Below are positions 44,783 through 53,088 of a stretch of DNA of 64,000 nt, one piece after another. Position 1 is the first letter of the stretch; each line of letters starts with the position of its first letter. Below the pieces are notes generated by a model, which did no database searches, was not told the DNA's origin, and saw nothing but the letters and a program-made list of their open reading frames with translations. The translations under genes and the position numbers were made by a program. Origin of the DNA: DASYGT01 sp035999365 (GTDB lineage Bacteria; Actinomycetota; Actinomycetes; Mycobacteriales; Jatrophihabitantaceae); NCBI GenBank assembly GCA_035999365.1, contig DASYGT010000054.1:1-64000 (forward strand), in the 5' to 3' direction.

Positions 44783-46143
44783 CGGACCGGCCGACAGGGA
44801 TTCGGCGTGATCTGCGGGAGGGGCGTCTGCACCGGGACCGTCGTGGTCGGCACCGCCTTCGGGGTCGTGCGCACCGTGGCCTTCGGCGTGACGCGTGGCG
44901 TGATCGCAGGTTTCGGCGTGGGCGTCGGCGTCGGCGTCGTGATCGGTGTGGGCACGCACACCGGCAAGAGCTGGTTGTGCAGGTTCTGGACGATGTGCTC
45001 GGCGTCCTTCTCGCTGCTGGCGTTGATGCCGTCGTTGACCTGCGTGCGTACGGACGGATTGAGGTCGCTGATCACGAGATCGGTGTTCTTGTACACGTCG
45101 AAGAACTTCAGCGGACCGATCTCGGTGTTGACACCGCGGAAGATCGCGACCTCACTACCGTCACGCCCGACGAAGTAGTAGGTCTGCGTGAGGGCGTACG
45201 CGCCGGCCAGGGCACCGACGATCACCGCCAGCACGATCGCGATGACCAGCGGCGTGCGCCATATGCGCCTGCGCCGTGGCGGCTCCGCGATCTTGGCCGG
45301 CGGCGGCGCCTGCCGGCCGATGCGCGCGGCTCGCTCGGCGGGGCTCGAGTCACCGGGAATGTCCTGGGCGTTCGGGTCGAGCACGGCGCCGGCGATCACC
45401 GGGACGTCGTTGATCTCATCGCCCGCACGGGATTCGACGACGTCGGCCACGATCACCGTGACGTTGTCGGGGCCTCCCCCGCGCAGGGCAAGTTCGACGA
45501 GGCGGTCGGCGCCCTCCTGCGGGTCCGGGATGCGCAGGGTCTCGAGGATGGTGTCCGTCGAAACCACGTCGGACAAGCCGTCGGTGCAGAGCAGGTACCG
45601 ATCACCCGCGCGGGCCTCGCGGATCGAGACGTCGGGCTCGACCTCGGTTCCGAGCAGCGCGCGCAGGATCACGGACTTGCGGGGATGCTCCTTCGCCTCG
45701 TCCGGGGTGAGCTTGCCCGAGTCGACGAGGTACTGAACATAGGTGTCGTCGTGCGTGATCTGGGAGAGCAGATCGCCGCGCAGCAAGTACGCGCGCGAAT
45801 CGCCGACGTGCACCAATCCGACCTGGGCCCCGAGGAACCGTAACGCCGTCAGCGTGGTGCCCATGCCCTCGAGGCCGGTGCTCTGCCGCACCGCTGCGGC
45901 AATGCGCTCGTTCGCGTCGTGCACCGCGTCGTGCAACTCGCCGATCATGTTCGTTATCGGGCGATCCTCGTCGAGCCCCTCCAGCGCCCCGATGACGATC
46001 TTGCTGGCGACCTCACCGGCGGCGTGACCCCCCATGCCGTCGGCGATCGCGAGCAGCCGAGGCCCCGCGTAGACCGAGTCCTCGTTGTTCGAGCGCACCA
46101 GACCGAGGTCCGAGCGCACCGCGTAGCGCAGGGTGAGAGCCAT
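44779..46143 (-). CDS. pstP: PstP-type PP2C serine/threonine phosphatase
   Basis: 454 aa, counterpart of PknB. PP2C metal motifs: SDLGLVRSNNEDS, AIADGMGGHAAGEVASKI, LVHVGDSRAYLLRGD, LLCTDGLSDVV and GGPDNVTVIVADV. A basic cytosolic linker (PPRRRRIWR) precedes one membrane helix (TPLVIAIVLAVIVGALAGAYAL). The outside part of about 135 residues ends in a long Thr/Pro-rich tail (about 400-454) with a cysteine on each side. That tail is low-complexity and may lie in the cell wall. Spaced three bases from fhaB. Confidence 0.95.
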   Translation of the reverse strand: MALTLRYAVRSDLGLVRSNNEDSVYAGPRLLAIADGMGGHAAGEVASKIVIGALEGLDEDRPITNMIGELHDAVHDANERIAAAVRQSTGLEGMGTTLTALRFLGAQVGLVHVGDSRAYLLRGDLLSQITHDDTYVQYLVDSGKLTPDEAKEHPRKSVILRALLGTEVEPDVSIREARAGDRYLLCTDGLSDVVSTDTILETLRIPDPQEGADRLVELALRGGGPDNVTVIVADVVESRAGDEINDVPVIAGAVLDPNAQDIPGDSSPAERAARIGRQAPPPAKIAEPPRRRRIWRTPLVIAIVLAVIVGALAGAYALTQTYYFVGRDGSEVAIFRGVNTEIGPLKFFDVYKNTDLVISDLNPSVRTQVNDGINASSEKDAEHIVQNLHNQLLPVCVPTPITTPTPTPTPKPAITPRVTPKATVRTTPKAVPTTTVPVQTPLPQITPNPCRPVR

Positions 46144-46146
46144 GGG

Positions 46147-46620
46147 TCAGCGCAGCTCCAGCACCGTCTTGCCGATACGGATTGCGACGCCGGTGTCCAG
46201 CGGCACCGGCCCGTCGAGCTTGCGCTGACCGAGGTAGGTGCCGTTCGTCGAACCGAGGTCCTCGACGAGCCACATCCCGTCTTGCAGGCTGATCCGCGCG
46301 TGGCGGTTGCTCGCGTAGTCGTCGGTGAGCACGAGCGTCGAATCCGGAGCGCGGCCGATGAGAACCGGCGCGCCCGTGAGGTCGATCCGCGTCCCCATGA
46401 GGTCGCCCGCGGTCACGAGCAGATGGGTCGGGCCGTGAGACGTCGGTGCGGCAGCGGCGCGGCCGCCGCCACGGCGCCTGGCCGGTGGGGGCACGCCTAC
46501 GCGAGGTTGCCCACTCGTGCGCAGATCGCCCCGGATCACCCGGATGGACGCGAGGACGAACAGCCACAGCAACGCGAGGAAGCCGAAGCGCATGACTTGA
46601 AGAGCGAGCGCGGAGTTCAT
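46147..46620 (-). CDS. fhaB: FhaB/FipA-type membrane-anchored FHA protein
   Basis: 157 aa. An N-terminal membrane helix (VMRFGFLALLWLFVLASIRVI) is followed by a basic Pro/Gly linker and a C-terminal FHA domain (VLIGRAPDSTLVLTDDYASNRHARISL then DLGSTNGTYLG) that reads phosphothreonine on kinase targets. Same size and layout as mycobacterial FipA, which links FtsZ/FtsQ to PknA phosphorylation. Here pknA itself is missing, so PknB would be the relevant kinase (inference). Confidence 0.93.
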   Translation of the reverse strand: MNSALALQVMRFGFLALLWLFVLASIRVIRGDLRTSGQPRVGVPPPARRRGGGRAAAAPTSHGPTHLLVTAGDLMGTRIDLTGAPVLIGRAPDSTLVLTDDYASNRHARISLQDGMWLVEDLGSTNGTYLGQRKLDGPVPLDTGVAIRIGKTVLELR

Positions 46621-46651
46621 GCAATCCCGATCCTGGGAGCCATCCGGACCG

Positions 46652-47536
46652 TCATCCCTGCTCGTGATGGAAGACGAGGCGGGTGTGCCCGGCGCGCAGG
46701 ACGTCGCCGTGGCGCAATACCTGGCTGCCGACCTCGTGGCCGTTGACCGTGGTGCCGTTCGTCGAGCCGAGGTCGTAGACGGTCGCGTAGTTGCCGTCGA
46801 ACTGGATGTCGAGATGCCGTCGTGAGATACCTTGGTCGAGCAGCTGCAGATCAGCGTCAGTACCCCGACCGACGACGTTGCTGCCGACGCGCAGGTCGAA
46901 CCGCTGATTGGTCTGGTCGACGACGATGCAGGCGCCCGGGCGCTGCCGGGCGGGCGGCGCGCCAGGCGGCGGCTGCGGCTGCGGCTGCGGCGAGTACTGC
47001 GGCTGCTGCGCAGCGGGCGCGGGCGGCGGGCTGTACGCAGCCGGCGCGGGGTAGGCGGCCGAGGGCGCTGGGGACGGCATGGCCGGTGGTCCGAATTCGG
47101 CGGCGCCGAGCCCTGGCACCACCGGAAGCGACAGTGAATCGTGCGGGCGCCGCCGAGGGGGCGCCTGCGACTCCATCCGCGAGGCCACCCCGAATACCCC
47201 CGTGTGGAGCTGCTCGTCCAGCGCGAGGTACACCTCGATGTCCCCGATGGTGTCCCACCGGTTCTCGTCGAGGTATTCCTGAACCAGCTCGGCGAGTGAG
47301 TTCGTGAGCTGCACTTCCCAAGGCACGAGGCGCTCGTAGTCCGAGGACGAGAGGGTCACGCGGTAGCGGTTCGGCGAGAGGACGCGGCCGTTACCCATGA
47401 CGTTGCGCTTGTCGGCCGCTTCGCGCTGCAGCGCGGTGCCGATCTCGACAGGCTCTACCTGACCCTTGAAGACTCGTGCGAACGCGCCGCCGACGAGGCC
47501 CTCGAGGCGGCGCTCGAACCGCTGAGCCAGGCTCAC
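46652..47536 (-). CDS. fhaA: FhaA-type DUF3662/FHA protein
   Basis: 294 aa. The N-terminal DUF3662 domain (RFERRLEGLVGGAFARVFKGQVEPVEIGTALQREAADKR) is followed by a Pro/Gln/Ala-rich linker (about 160-195) and a C-terminal FHA domain (VGRGTDADLQLLDQGISRRHLDIQF, DLGSTNGTTVNG). In mycobacteria it binds phosphorylated MviN and restrains peptidoglycan synthesis. GTG 47536 has AGGAGGA six bases upstream. The linker is much shorter than in M. tuberculosis. First gene of the cluster, so its promoter should lie in the 193 bases before the tRNA. Confidence 0.94.
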   Translation of the reverse strand: MSLAQRFERRLEGLVGGAFARVFKGQVEPVEIGTALQREAADKRNVMGNGRVLSPNRYRVTLSSSDYERLVPWEVQLTNSLAELVQEYLDENRWDTIGDIEVYLALDEQLHTGVFGVASRMESQAPPRRRPHDSLSLPVVPGLGAAEFGPPAMPSPAPSAAYPAPAAYSPPPAPAAQQPQYSPQPQPQPPPGAPPARQRPGACIVVDQTNQRFDLRVGSNVVGRGTDADLQLLDQGISRRHLDIQFDGNYATVYDLGSTNGTTVNGHEVGSQVLRHGDVLRAGHTRLVFHHEQG

Positions 47537-47729
47537 GTCGTCCTCCTCGACCTGTTACGCGCGCGGGGCGCGAGTAAAGAGCATGTGACCCCACACGCTG
47601 CAGCGAGTCTACTGGGCAGGGCCTTGGCGCCCGCCAAATCCGGGGCTTCGTGCGTGCTACCGTTGCCCCTTGGCCCGTCTGCGGGAGCCCGACTAGGTGT
47701 TCCCGATCGACGCGGCCATATCACTGCCG

Positions 47730-47815
47730 GGGCAAGTGGCGGAATGGCAGACGCGCACGGTTCAGGTCCGTGTGTCCGAAAGGACGTGGGGGTTCAACTC
47801 CCCCCTTGCCCACCA
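47730..47815 (+). tRNA. tRNA-Leu (anticodon CAG)
   Basis: 86 bases including a coded CCA end. Acceptor GGGCAAG pairs with CTTGCCC. Anticodon stem CACGG/CCGTG with loop TTCAGGT gives CAG at 47763-47765. The long variable arm (TGTCCGAAAGGACG) is class II, as required for leucine, and the T arm is GGGGGTTCAACTCCCCC. Reads CUG codons, the dominant Leu codon in this GC-rich genome. Position beside fhaA matches the mycobacterial neighbourhood as remembered. Confidence 0.98.
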
Positions 47816-47905
47816 ATCTGTGTGCGGGAACACACCGCAGGCTGAGACGGCGTCCGGTCGATCCTTGCCGGATAGACCGAGCCCGTTCGGTGGTAGGACG
47901 GACGC

Positions 47906-49537
47906 ATGGATCTCCTCGGCGACGCGATGAACCTGCTCGGCCGGGCCGGCACCGAGGCACGATATGCCGCGACCCTGCTCAAAGCCCGCGGACCAGGGGT
48001 CGCGATGACGCCACCTCACCGCCTGCCCACGGTGCTCCGCTCGCTGGACGCCTACGGTCCGATCGCCGCAGCCATCGCCCTGGCCGCGGCGTCGCAGCCG
48101 GACCACCCCGCGATCCACGACGAGCGCGGCGCGATCACGTTCGACGAACTCGAACGTCACAGCAACGCCCTGGCCAACGCGTTGCTCGAACGGGGCTTCG
48201 AGCCGGGGCAGGCGATGGGCATCCTCGCCCGAAACCATCGCGGCCTGTTCGAGGCGATTGTTGCCGCCGCCAAGCTCGGGGCGCGCACGCTGCTGCTCAA
48301 TACCGACTTCGCCGGCCCGCAACTGGTCGACGTGTGCAAACGCGAGGAGGTCGCGGTCCTCGTCCACGACGAGGAGTTCACCGACATCGCGGCCGGGTAC
48401 GAGCCACCGCTCGGTGAGGTGCTCGCGTGGACCGACGGTGACCCGGGCGATCGGCTGAGCATCGATTCGCTGATCGCGGAGGGCAACGACCGCCCGCCTC
48501 CCAGGCCGAGGCACAAGCAGCGCATCGTGCTGCTGACGAGCGGCACGACGGGCACACCGAAGGGGGCGCCGCGCGACCTGGCGCTGTCGATGGTCATCCC
48601 GGGCGGTTACCTCTCGAAGATCCCGCTTCGCTCCGGCCGCACGGTGCTGCTCGCCGCCCCGGCCTTCCATGCGTGGGGCATGTTGAGTTCGGTGCTCGCA
48701 CTCGGCCTCGGCAACACCGTGGTGATCACCCGGCGGTTCGACCCCAAGTTCACCATCGCAGCCTTGGAGCATCACGGCTGCGATGCCCTCATCACCGTCC
48801 CTGTACTTCTATCCCGGTTGCTGGACGCCGGTGCAGATGAAATCCGCTCGCACGACCTGTCGGCCCTGCGAATCATCGCGGTCTCCGGCTCGGCGCTCGA
48901 TCCCGACCTGGCGAACCGCACCATGGATCTGCTCGGTGACATCGTCTACAACCTCTATGGCTCGACGGAGGTCGCGTACGCGACGATCGCGACCCCAGCT
49001 GATCTGCGTGCGGCGCCGGGCACCGTGGGACGCCCGCCGTACGGCACGACGATCACGCTGCTCGATCCGGAGGGCAACGAGGTTCGTCACGGTGAGACCG
49101 GGCGGATCTTCGTCGCCAACTCGATCCATTTCGAGGGCTACACCGGTGGCGGTAGCAAGGAAACGATCGCCGGGATGATGTCGACCGGCGACGTCGGCCA
49201 TCTCGACGACGAGGGCCGACTGTTCGTCGACGGTCGCGACGACGACATGATCGTTTCCGGCGGAGAGAACGTCTTCCCCCGCGAGATCGAGGAGCTGCTC
49301 GGCGCACACGAAGCCATCTCCGAAGCCGCCGTCGTGGGCGTCGACGACGCGGATTACGGCAAGCGGCTCAAGGCGTTCGTGGTTCTCGCCGACGGTGCGG
49401 ATCTCGACGACGAGGCTGTGCGCTCCTACGTGAAGTCCAACCTCGCCCGCTACAAGGTGCCGCGCGAAGTCGTCTTCCTCGACGAGCTACCGCGCAATCC
49501 TGCGGGGAAGATCGTCAAGCGCGACCTGCCGGACTGA
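47906..49537 (+). CDS. Acyl-CoA synthetase (FadD-like)
   Basis: 543 aa. ANL-superfamily markers: LLTSGTTGTPKGAPRDL (phosphate loop), FHAWGMLSSVLALGLGN, YNLYGSTEVAYATIATP (the usual TE motif), MSTGDVGHLDDEGRLFVDGRDDDMIVSGGENVFPREIE, and the catalytic Lys in NPAGKIVKRDL. The N-terminal extension (MDLLGDAMNLLGRAGTEARYA) is typical of mycobacterial FadD2/FadD12-type enzymes. Starts 90 bases after the tRNA. Product specificity unknown. Confidence 0.92.
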   Translation: MDLLGDAMNLLGRAGTEARYAATLLKARGPGVAMTPPHRLPTVLRSLDAYGPIAAAIALAAASQPDHPAIHDERGAITFDELERHSNALANALLERGFEPGQAMGILARNHRGLFEAIVAAAKLGARTLLLNTDFAGPQLVDVCKREEVAVLVHDEEFTDIAAGYEPPLGEVLAWTDGDPGDRLSIDSLIAEGNDRPPPRPRHKQRIVLLTSGTTGTPKGAPRDLALSMVIPGGYLSKIPLRSGRTVLLAAPAFHAWGMLSSVLALGLGNTVVITRRFDPKFTIAALEHHGCDALITVPVLLSRLLDAGADEIRSHDLSALRIIAVSGSALDPDLANRTMDLLGDIVYNLYGSTEVAYATIATPADLRAAPGTVGRPPYGTTITLLDPEGNEVRHGETGRIFVANSIHFEGYTGGGSKETIAGMMSTGDVGHLDDEGRLFVDGRDDDMIVSGGENVFPREIEELLGAHEAISEAAVVGVDDADYGKRLKAFVVLADGADLDDEAVRSYVKSNLARYKVPREVVFLDELPRNPAGKIVKRDLPD

Positions 49538-49545
49538 GTGGCGCG

Positions 49546-50118
49546 CTAGCCGCGCAGTGGTTCGAGGACGGCGAGGATTGCGGCCGTCACCTCGTCCTCA
49601 CCCCGGTTCGCGTCGATGACGTGCAGCAGTCCTCGCTGGCGGTAGTACTCGACGAGCGGGTGGGTGGCCTCGTCGAACACCTGAAGGCGATTCGTCACCG
49701 TTTCGGGGTTGTCGTCGGCACGCCCCTCGACAGCCGCGCGCGCGAGAATCCGGCGGATCAGCTCCTCTCGCGGCGCGTCGAGGTAGATGACCGCGTCGGG
49801 TGAGGCCCCGGCCCGTTCGGCGAGTGCCCGCGCCTCGACGGCCTGATCGACGGAACGGGGAAAGCCGTCCAGCAGGTAGCCGTGAACCTCTGAGGCGGCC
49901 AGTACCCGCGGCATGAGCAGGCTCAGGATCACGACATCGGGGACCAGATCACCCCGCTTCATGAAATCGGCAACCTGCCGGCCGAGCGGCGTCGCGTTCG
50001 CGACCTCGGCGCGCAGCAGATCGCCCGCCGCAATGTGCTCGAGACCCAGTTGATCGGCAAGGCGCTCGCCCTGGGTGCCCTTGCCTGATCCCGGCGGTCC
50101 GATGAGCAGGACGTTCAC
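49546..50118 (-). CDS. adk: Adenylate kinase (short-LID type)
   Basis: 190 aa. P-loop GPPGSGKGTQGERLA, AMP-binding HIAAGDLLRAEV and LLDGFPRSVDQAV, short LID RAAVEGRADDNPETVTNRL without the zinc cysteines. Interconverts ATP + AMP and 2 ADP. GTG 50118 has GGGAG seven bases upstream; longer readings lack similarity. Actinobacteria normally carry adk between secY and map in the ribosomal cluster, but here it stands alone between lipid-related genes, so this may be a second adenylate-kinase-like paralogue. The window cannot tell. Confidence 0.9.
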   Translation of the reverse strand: MNVLLIGPPGSGKGTQGERLADQLGLEHIAAGDLLRAEVANATPLGRQVADFMKRGDLVPDVVILSLLMPRVLAASEVHGYLLDGFPRSVDQAVEARALAERAGASPDAVIYLDAPREELIRRILARAAVEGRADDNPETVTNRLQVFDEATHPLVEYYRQRGLLHVIDANRGEDEVTAAILAVLEPLRG

Positions 50119-50186
50119 GACGCGACTCCCACGTTCTGCATGCCGACACCCTGGCACCTGATTCGAGGAAACGCTATCGCCACCGC

Positions 50187-51035
50187 TCAGCGCCGAGTTG
50201 GCAGTAGCGCCAGCTGACGCGACTGCGCGACCAGGCGCCCGGTGCTGTCCCAGATCTCGAAATCCTCGTCGTGGAAGCCATCGATCACGTGCTGCGTACT
50301 CGCCCGGCAGGCGAGCCATCCAGGTGCGGGGACGCCTCTGACGTGCACTGTGAGTTCGATCGTCGTCGAGCCTGCCTCGCCGAGATCGATCACGGGCGGT
50401 GTGGCCATGTCGACCATCGCCGCCAGCGCCAGCGTGTCGGCATCACGCACTCTGCCGCTCTCGTCAGGCGCGAACCGCATCCAGAACTGATCGCTGAGGC
50501 GGCCTTGCGGTTCGCCCCGCCGCCAGCCCGGGAGTTCGACATACCGGAATTCCAGTCGGTCAGCGAGGGAGAATCCGGGCACGTCGGCGCGCGTCGCGAG
50601 CCCGAGGCAGTCGGCGGGGGGCGGTAGCTCGGGCGCGTGATTGCGCACCTCGGTCCGGCCGGCCGCGCTGCCGAGGTCGGCGAACGTGGCGACGACCCTG
50701 ACGCGCTCTTTTCCCTCCTGGATCAGCCGGCCAGCGACGGTAGACAGCCGCCGTCCCGATCGGATGCGCTCGACGCGGACTTCGGCCGGGCCGAATCGCA
50801 CCCGCGAGAGGTAGGTCGCCGATACCGCGATCGGATCGGCGTGCCCTGCGTCGGCGCGCAGTGCGCGCAGGCACAGGGCGAGTGCATAGCCGCCGTTGGC
50901 GAATCCCCCGCCTGCGCCGAGCAGCCCCCAACGCTCGCTGACCGCCGCCGCGAAACGCCCCTCCCCGAGGGACGTCACTGCCGTGTCGACGTCGAACGGG
51001 TGCCCCGACTCGGCCGCGAGATCCGCACCTCCCAC
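50187..51035 (-). CDS. Acyl-CoA thioesterase, double-hotdog (TesB-like)
   Basis: 282 aa. Two hotdog halves: GFANGGYALALCLRALRADAGHADPIAVSATYLSRVRFGPAEVRVER and, in the second half, SDQFWMRFAPDESGRVRDADTLALAAMVDMATPP, ending in HVIDGFHDEDFEIWDSTGRLVAQSRQLALL. This order fits PF13622-type thioesterases hydrolysing acyl-CoA. GTG 51035 is chosen for its GGGAGGT site six bases upstream. Together with the neighbouring acyl-CoA synthetase it may set acyl-CoA pools. Confidence 0.85.
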   Translation of the reverse strand: MGGADLAAESGHPFDVDTAVTSLGEGRFAAAVSERWGLLGAGGGFANGGYALALCLRALRADAGHADPIAVSATYLSRVRFGPAEVRVERIRSGRRLSTVAGRLIQEGKERVRVVATFADLGSAAGRTEVRNHAPELPPPADCLGLATRADVPGFSLADRLEFRYVELPGWRRGEPQGRLSDQFWMRFAPDESGRVRDADTLALAAMVDMATPPVIDLGEAGSTTIELTVHVRGVPAPGWLACRASTQHVIDGFHDEDFEIWDSTGRLVAQSRQLALLPTRR

Positions 51036-51088
51036 GCCTGCACCTCCCGCCGGTCGACTGCGCGATGTCGACGACAAGGATGGCATCC

Positions 51089-51373
51089 ATGGAGATGACT
51101 GGGTGGTTGACCGGGCAGGTGTTCCTCCAGACGGTGGACGATAAGGAGGTCGCAGCGATCGGCGAGTTCCTCAACGCCCGCTCGATCGCGTTTCAGGTTC
51201 TGACGCTGAGTGAACGAATGCAGCTCGACCCTGCTGACCCGCGCGGATCGGTGTCGACGGACCGGTTCAGCGTCGCCGTGCAACTCGCCGGCTTTCCGCA
51301 GGTGGTCGGACCCGTGCTCAGCGACCTCATCCAGCGTGCGCACGGCGGCGGCTGGGATGCTGGGAGTGGATGA
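51089..51373 (+). CDS. Hypothetical small protein
   Basis: 94 aa starting MEMTGWLTGQVFLQTVDD. Contains a helix-rich middle (EVAAIGEFLNARSIAFQVLTLSERMQLD) and strand-like DRFSVAVQLAGFPQVVGP. AAGGA lies eight bases upstream. No family recognised. An overlapping frame exists on the other strand but has no better support. Weakly supported because the reading frame is short and isolated. Confidence 0.4.
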   Translation: MEMTGWLTGQVFLQTVDDKEVAAIGEFLNARSIAFQVLTLSERMQLDPADPRGSVSTDRFSVAVQLAGFPQVVGPVLSDLIQRAHGGGWDAGSG

Positions 51374-51439
51374 CCGTTCTTGCGTCGCGCTTGCAGCACG
51401 CACAGCTGCGGCACAAGCTCGGTCCGGAAGGTTGACGGT

Positions 51440-52642
51440 ATGGGCGTGAACTATGGCGACGGGCCTCAGTACCCGTCTTACGACTTCGGCGGATACCCAC
51501 CTCCCCCGTACTCATCTGTTCCGGTTCCCGAACCGTCCGCGCCCGGTCCGGTCGCGCCGCCGCCTCAGCGCCGCATGCTGCTGGCCACCGCGCTCACAGC
51601 GGCCGTGGTCGGAGCGGTGACCGGAGCCGGCACCGTGGCCCTGACGCGCGACCACGGGTCGAACAGTCCGGCCGGGTTGACGTTCAGCACGCAAACGGCA
51701 CCGGCCGTGAAAGTCGATGGCAGCGTGTCCGCGGCCGCGGCGACGATCGGTCCCAGCGTGGTCACGATCAAGGTCGCCTCCGCCCAAGAGCAGGACACCG
51801 GCTCGGGCGTGGTCATTCGACAGGACGGCTATGTCCTCACGAACAATCATGTGATCGCGAATGCGTCCGGCGCCACATTGACCGTCACGCTCAAGGACGG
51901 CCGCCAGACCACAGGCAAGGTCGTCGGAGCGGATCCCTCGGACGACCTGGCAGTTGTCAAGATCGGCTTCACTGGTTTGCGTGCGGCGACCTTCGCGCCG
52001 TCGGCATCCCTCGTCGTCGGCCAGACCGTCGTCGCAGTCGGTGCACCGCTCGGGCTGTCCGACACCGTCACGTCCGGGATCGTGAGTAACACGGCACGAC
52101 CCGTGCAGACCGGCGACGGTTCGACGTCCGGCGCCGTCTTCAATGCGGTGCAGACCGACGCGGCGATCAACCCGGGCAACTCCGGTGGTCCCTTGGTCAA
52201 CCTGGCCGGAGCGGTGGTCGGTATCAACGCCGCCATCGCGACGGACCAGTCACAAGGCGGCCTGCAAATCCCCGGGCAGAGCACGACGGGGAACATCGGA
52301 ATCGGCTTCGCGATCCCGTCGGACGAGGCTGCGCGGATCGCAGGAGAGCTGATCACGAGCGGAAAGGCGCGGCACGCCGTCATGGGGATCACGGTCGGCA
52401 ACGGCTCTGGGTCGGCGACCGGCGCAACCGTCAAGACCGTCAACGCGAATGGTCCTGCGGCTAACGCCGGGATCAAGGCAGGCGATGTGGTGATCAAGCT
52501 GGACAGCCAGTTGATCGCCGACGCCAACGCATTGGTCGCTGCAGTCCGTTCCCACGCGCCGGGCGACACGGTGACGGCCACGGTCCGCCGAGGGGGGAGC
52601 ACGCACGTGGTCACTGTCCGGTTGGGTTCTGCTGCGAGCTGA
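51440..52642 (+). CDS. HtrA/DegP-type serine protease with PDZ domain
   Basis: 400 aa. Tyr/Pro-rich cytosolic N-terminus (FGGYPPPPYSSVPVPEPS), one membrane helix (LLATALTAAVVGAVTGAGTVAL), then an outside trypsin-like domain with His137 (LTNNHVIA), Asp169 (SDDLAVVKI) and Ser248 (NPGNSGGPL), and one PDZ domain (ATVKTVNANGPAANAGIKAGDVVIKLD). Architecture equals the PepD/HtrA-type envelope-stress proteases of mycobacteria. ATG 51440 used. No terminator hairpin directly follows; the next structured element is the RNA candidate. Confidence 0.95.
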   Translation: MGVNYGDGPQYPSYDFGGYPPPPYSSVPVPEPSAPGPVAPPPQRRMLLATALTAAVVGAVTGAGTVALTRDHGSNSPAGLTFSTQTAPAVKVDGSVSAAAATIGPSVVTIKVASAQEQDTGSGVVIRQDGYVLTNNHVIANASGATLTVTLKDGRQTTGKVVGADPSDDLAVVKIGFTGLRAATFAPSASLVVGQTVVAVGAPLGLSDTVTSGIVSNTARPVQTGDGSTSGAVFNAVQTDAAINPGNSGGPLVNLAGAVVGINAAIATDQSQGGLQIPGQSTTGNIGIGFAIPSDEAARIAGELITSGKARHAVMGITVGNGSGSATGATVKTVNANGPAANAGIKAGDVVIKLDSQLIADANALVAAVRSHAPGDTVTATVRRGGSTHVVTVRLGSAAS

Positions 52643-52703
52643 GCCGTGGGGGCTGGCCCGAAACGCGCGAACTTAAGAATTTGTCCTTGTCGGTACTTAG
52701 GTA

Positions 52704-52733
52704 TTGACTTAACACCGACCTTACGTTCATAGT
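52704..52733 (+). promoter_or_regulatory. Candidate promoter of the three-hairpin RNA
   Basis: TTGACT (52704-52709), 18 bases, CATAGT (52728-52733), inside the most AT-rich stretch of the area, giving a start near 52740. GTCGGT and ACCGAC (52689-52694, 52714-52719) flank the -35 box and may be an operator. Confidence 0.6.
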
Positions 52734-52739
52734 GAACGA

Positions 52740-53005
52740 GCACGAAGGGCAAGCCGAAAACTTAACCAAGATCACACACCACAACGGCGTGGCGAGCGAT
52801 CACGACAGAGCGATCAGTCGGGTTGGGAACGGCGCGCAATTCGGCCACGAACTGCCGGAAGACATCCGGGGAAACCCCCGCTCCCCGGATGCGACCGGCG
52901 GCTCGGTGCCTTCGAACTCGGTGAAACCCCCGCTCACCGAAATGAAGGCACCGGACCACGAAGTCGAAGCCCCCGGTAGAACCCCCGCCTACCGGGGGCT
53001 TCGAC
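52740..53005 (+). ncRNA. Structured small RNA candidate with three AACCCCCGC-loop hairpins
   Basis: No protein gene fits between htrA and the DUF6191 gene. Three hairpins follow each other. H1 52863-52891: CATCCGGGG / CCCCGGATG, loop AAACCCCCGCT. H2 52904-52953: outer arms CGGTGCCTTC / GAAGGCACCG, inner arms TCGGTGA / TCACCGA, loop AACCCCCGC. H3 52963-53005: a perfect 17-pair stem beginning GTCGAAGCCCCCGG, loop AACCCCCGC. Stem sequences differ while the loop stays constant, the sign of a selected loop. H3 can also terminate transcription. The 5' part has a direct repeat GAGCGATCA (52794-52802, 52808-52816). C-rich loops recall the actinobacterial 6C RNA, but that has two hairpins with longer C-runs. 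The 5' end is inferred from the promoter. Confidence 0.65.
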
Positions 53006-53088
53006 ATGTCCAGGTCTGGCCTGGATACGCAGAGACGCGTGCGCCGGTCCGAAGGTCCCGGCCGTCGGGCGGCGCACCACTTCGTTGG

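Noticed and set aside
47730..47815. tRNA-Leu as an integration (attachment) site
   Set aside because: No integrase and no repeated tRNA 3' end appear downstream; the flanks are core genes.
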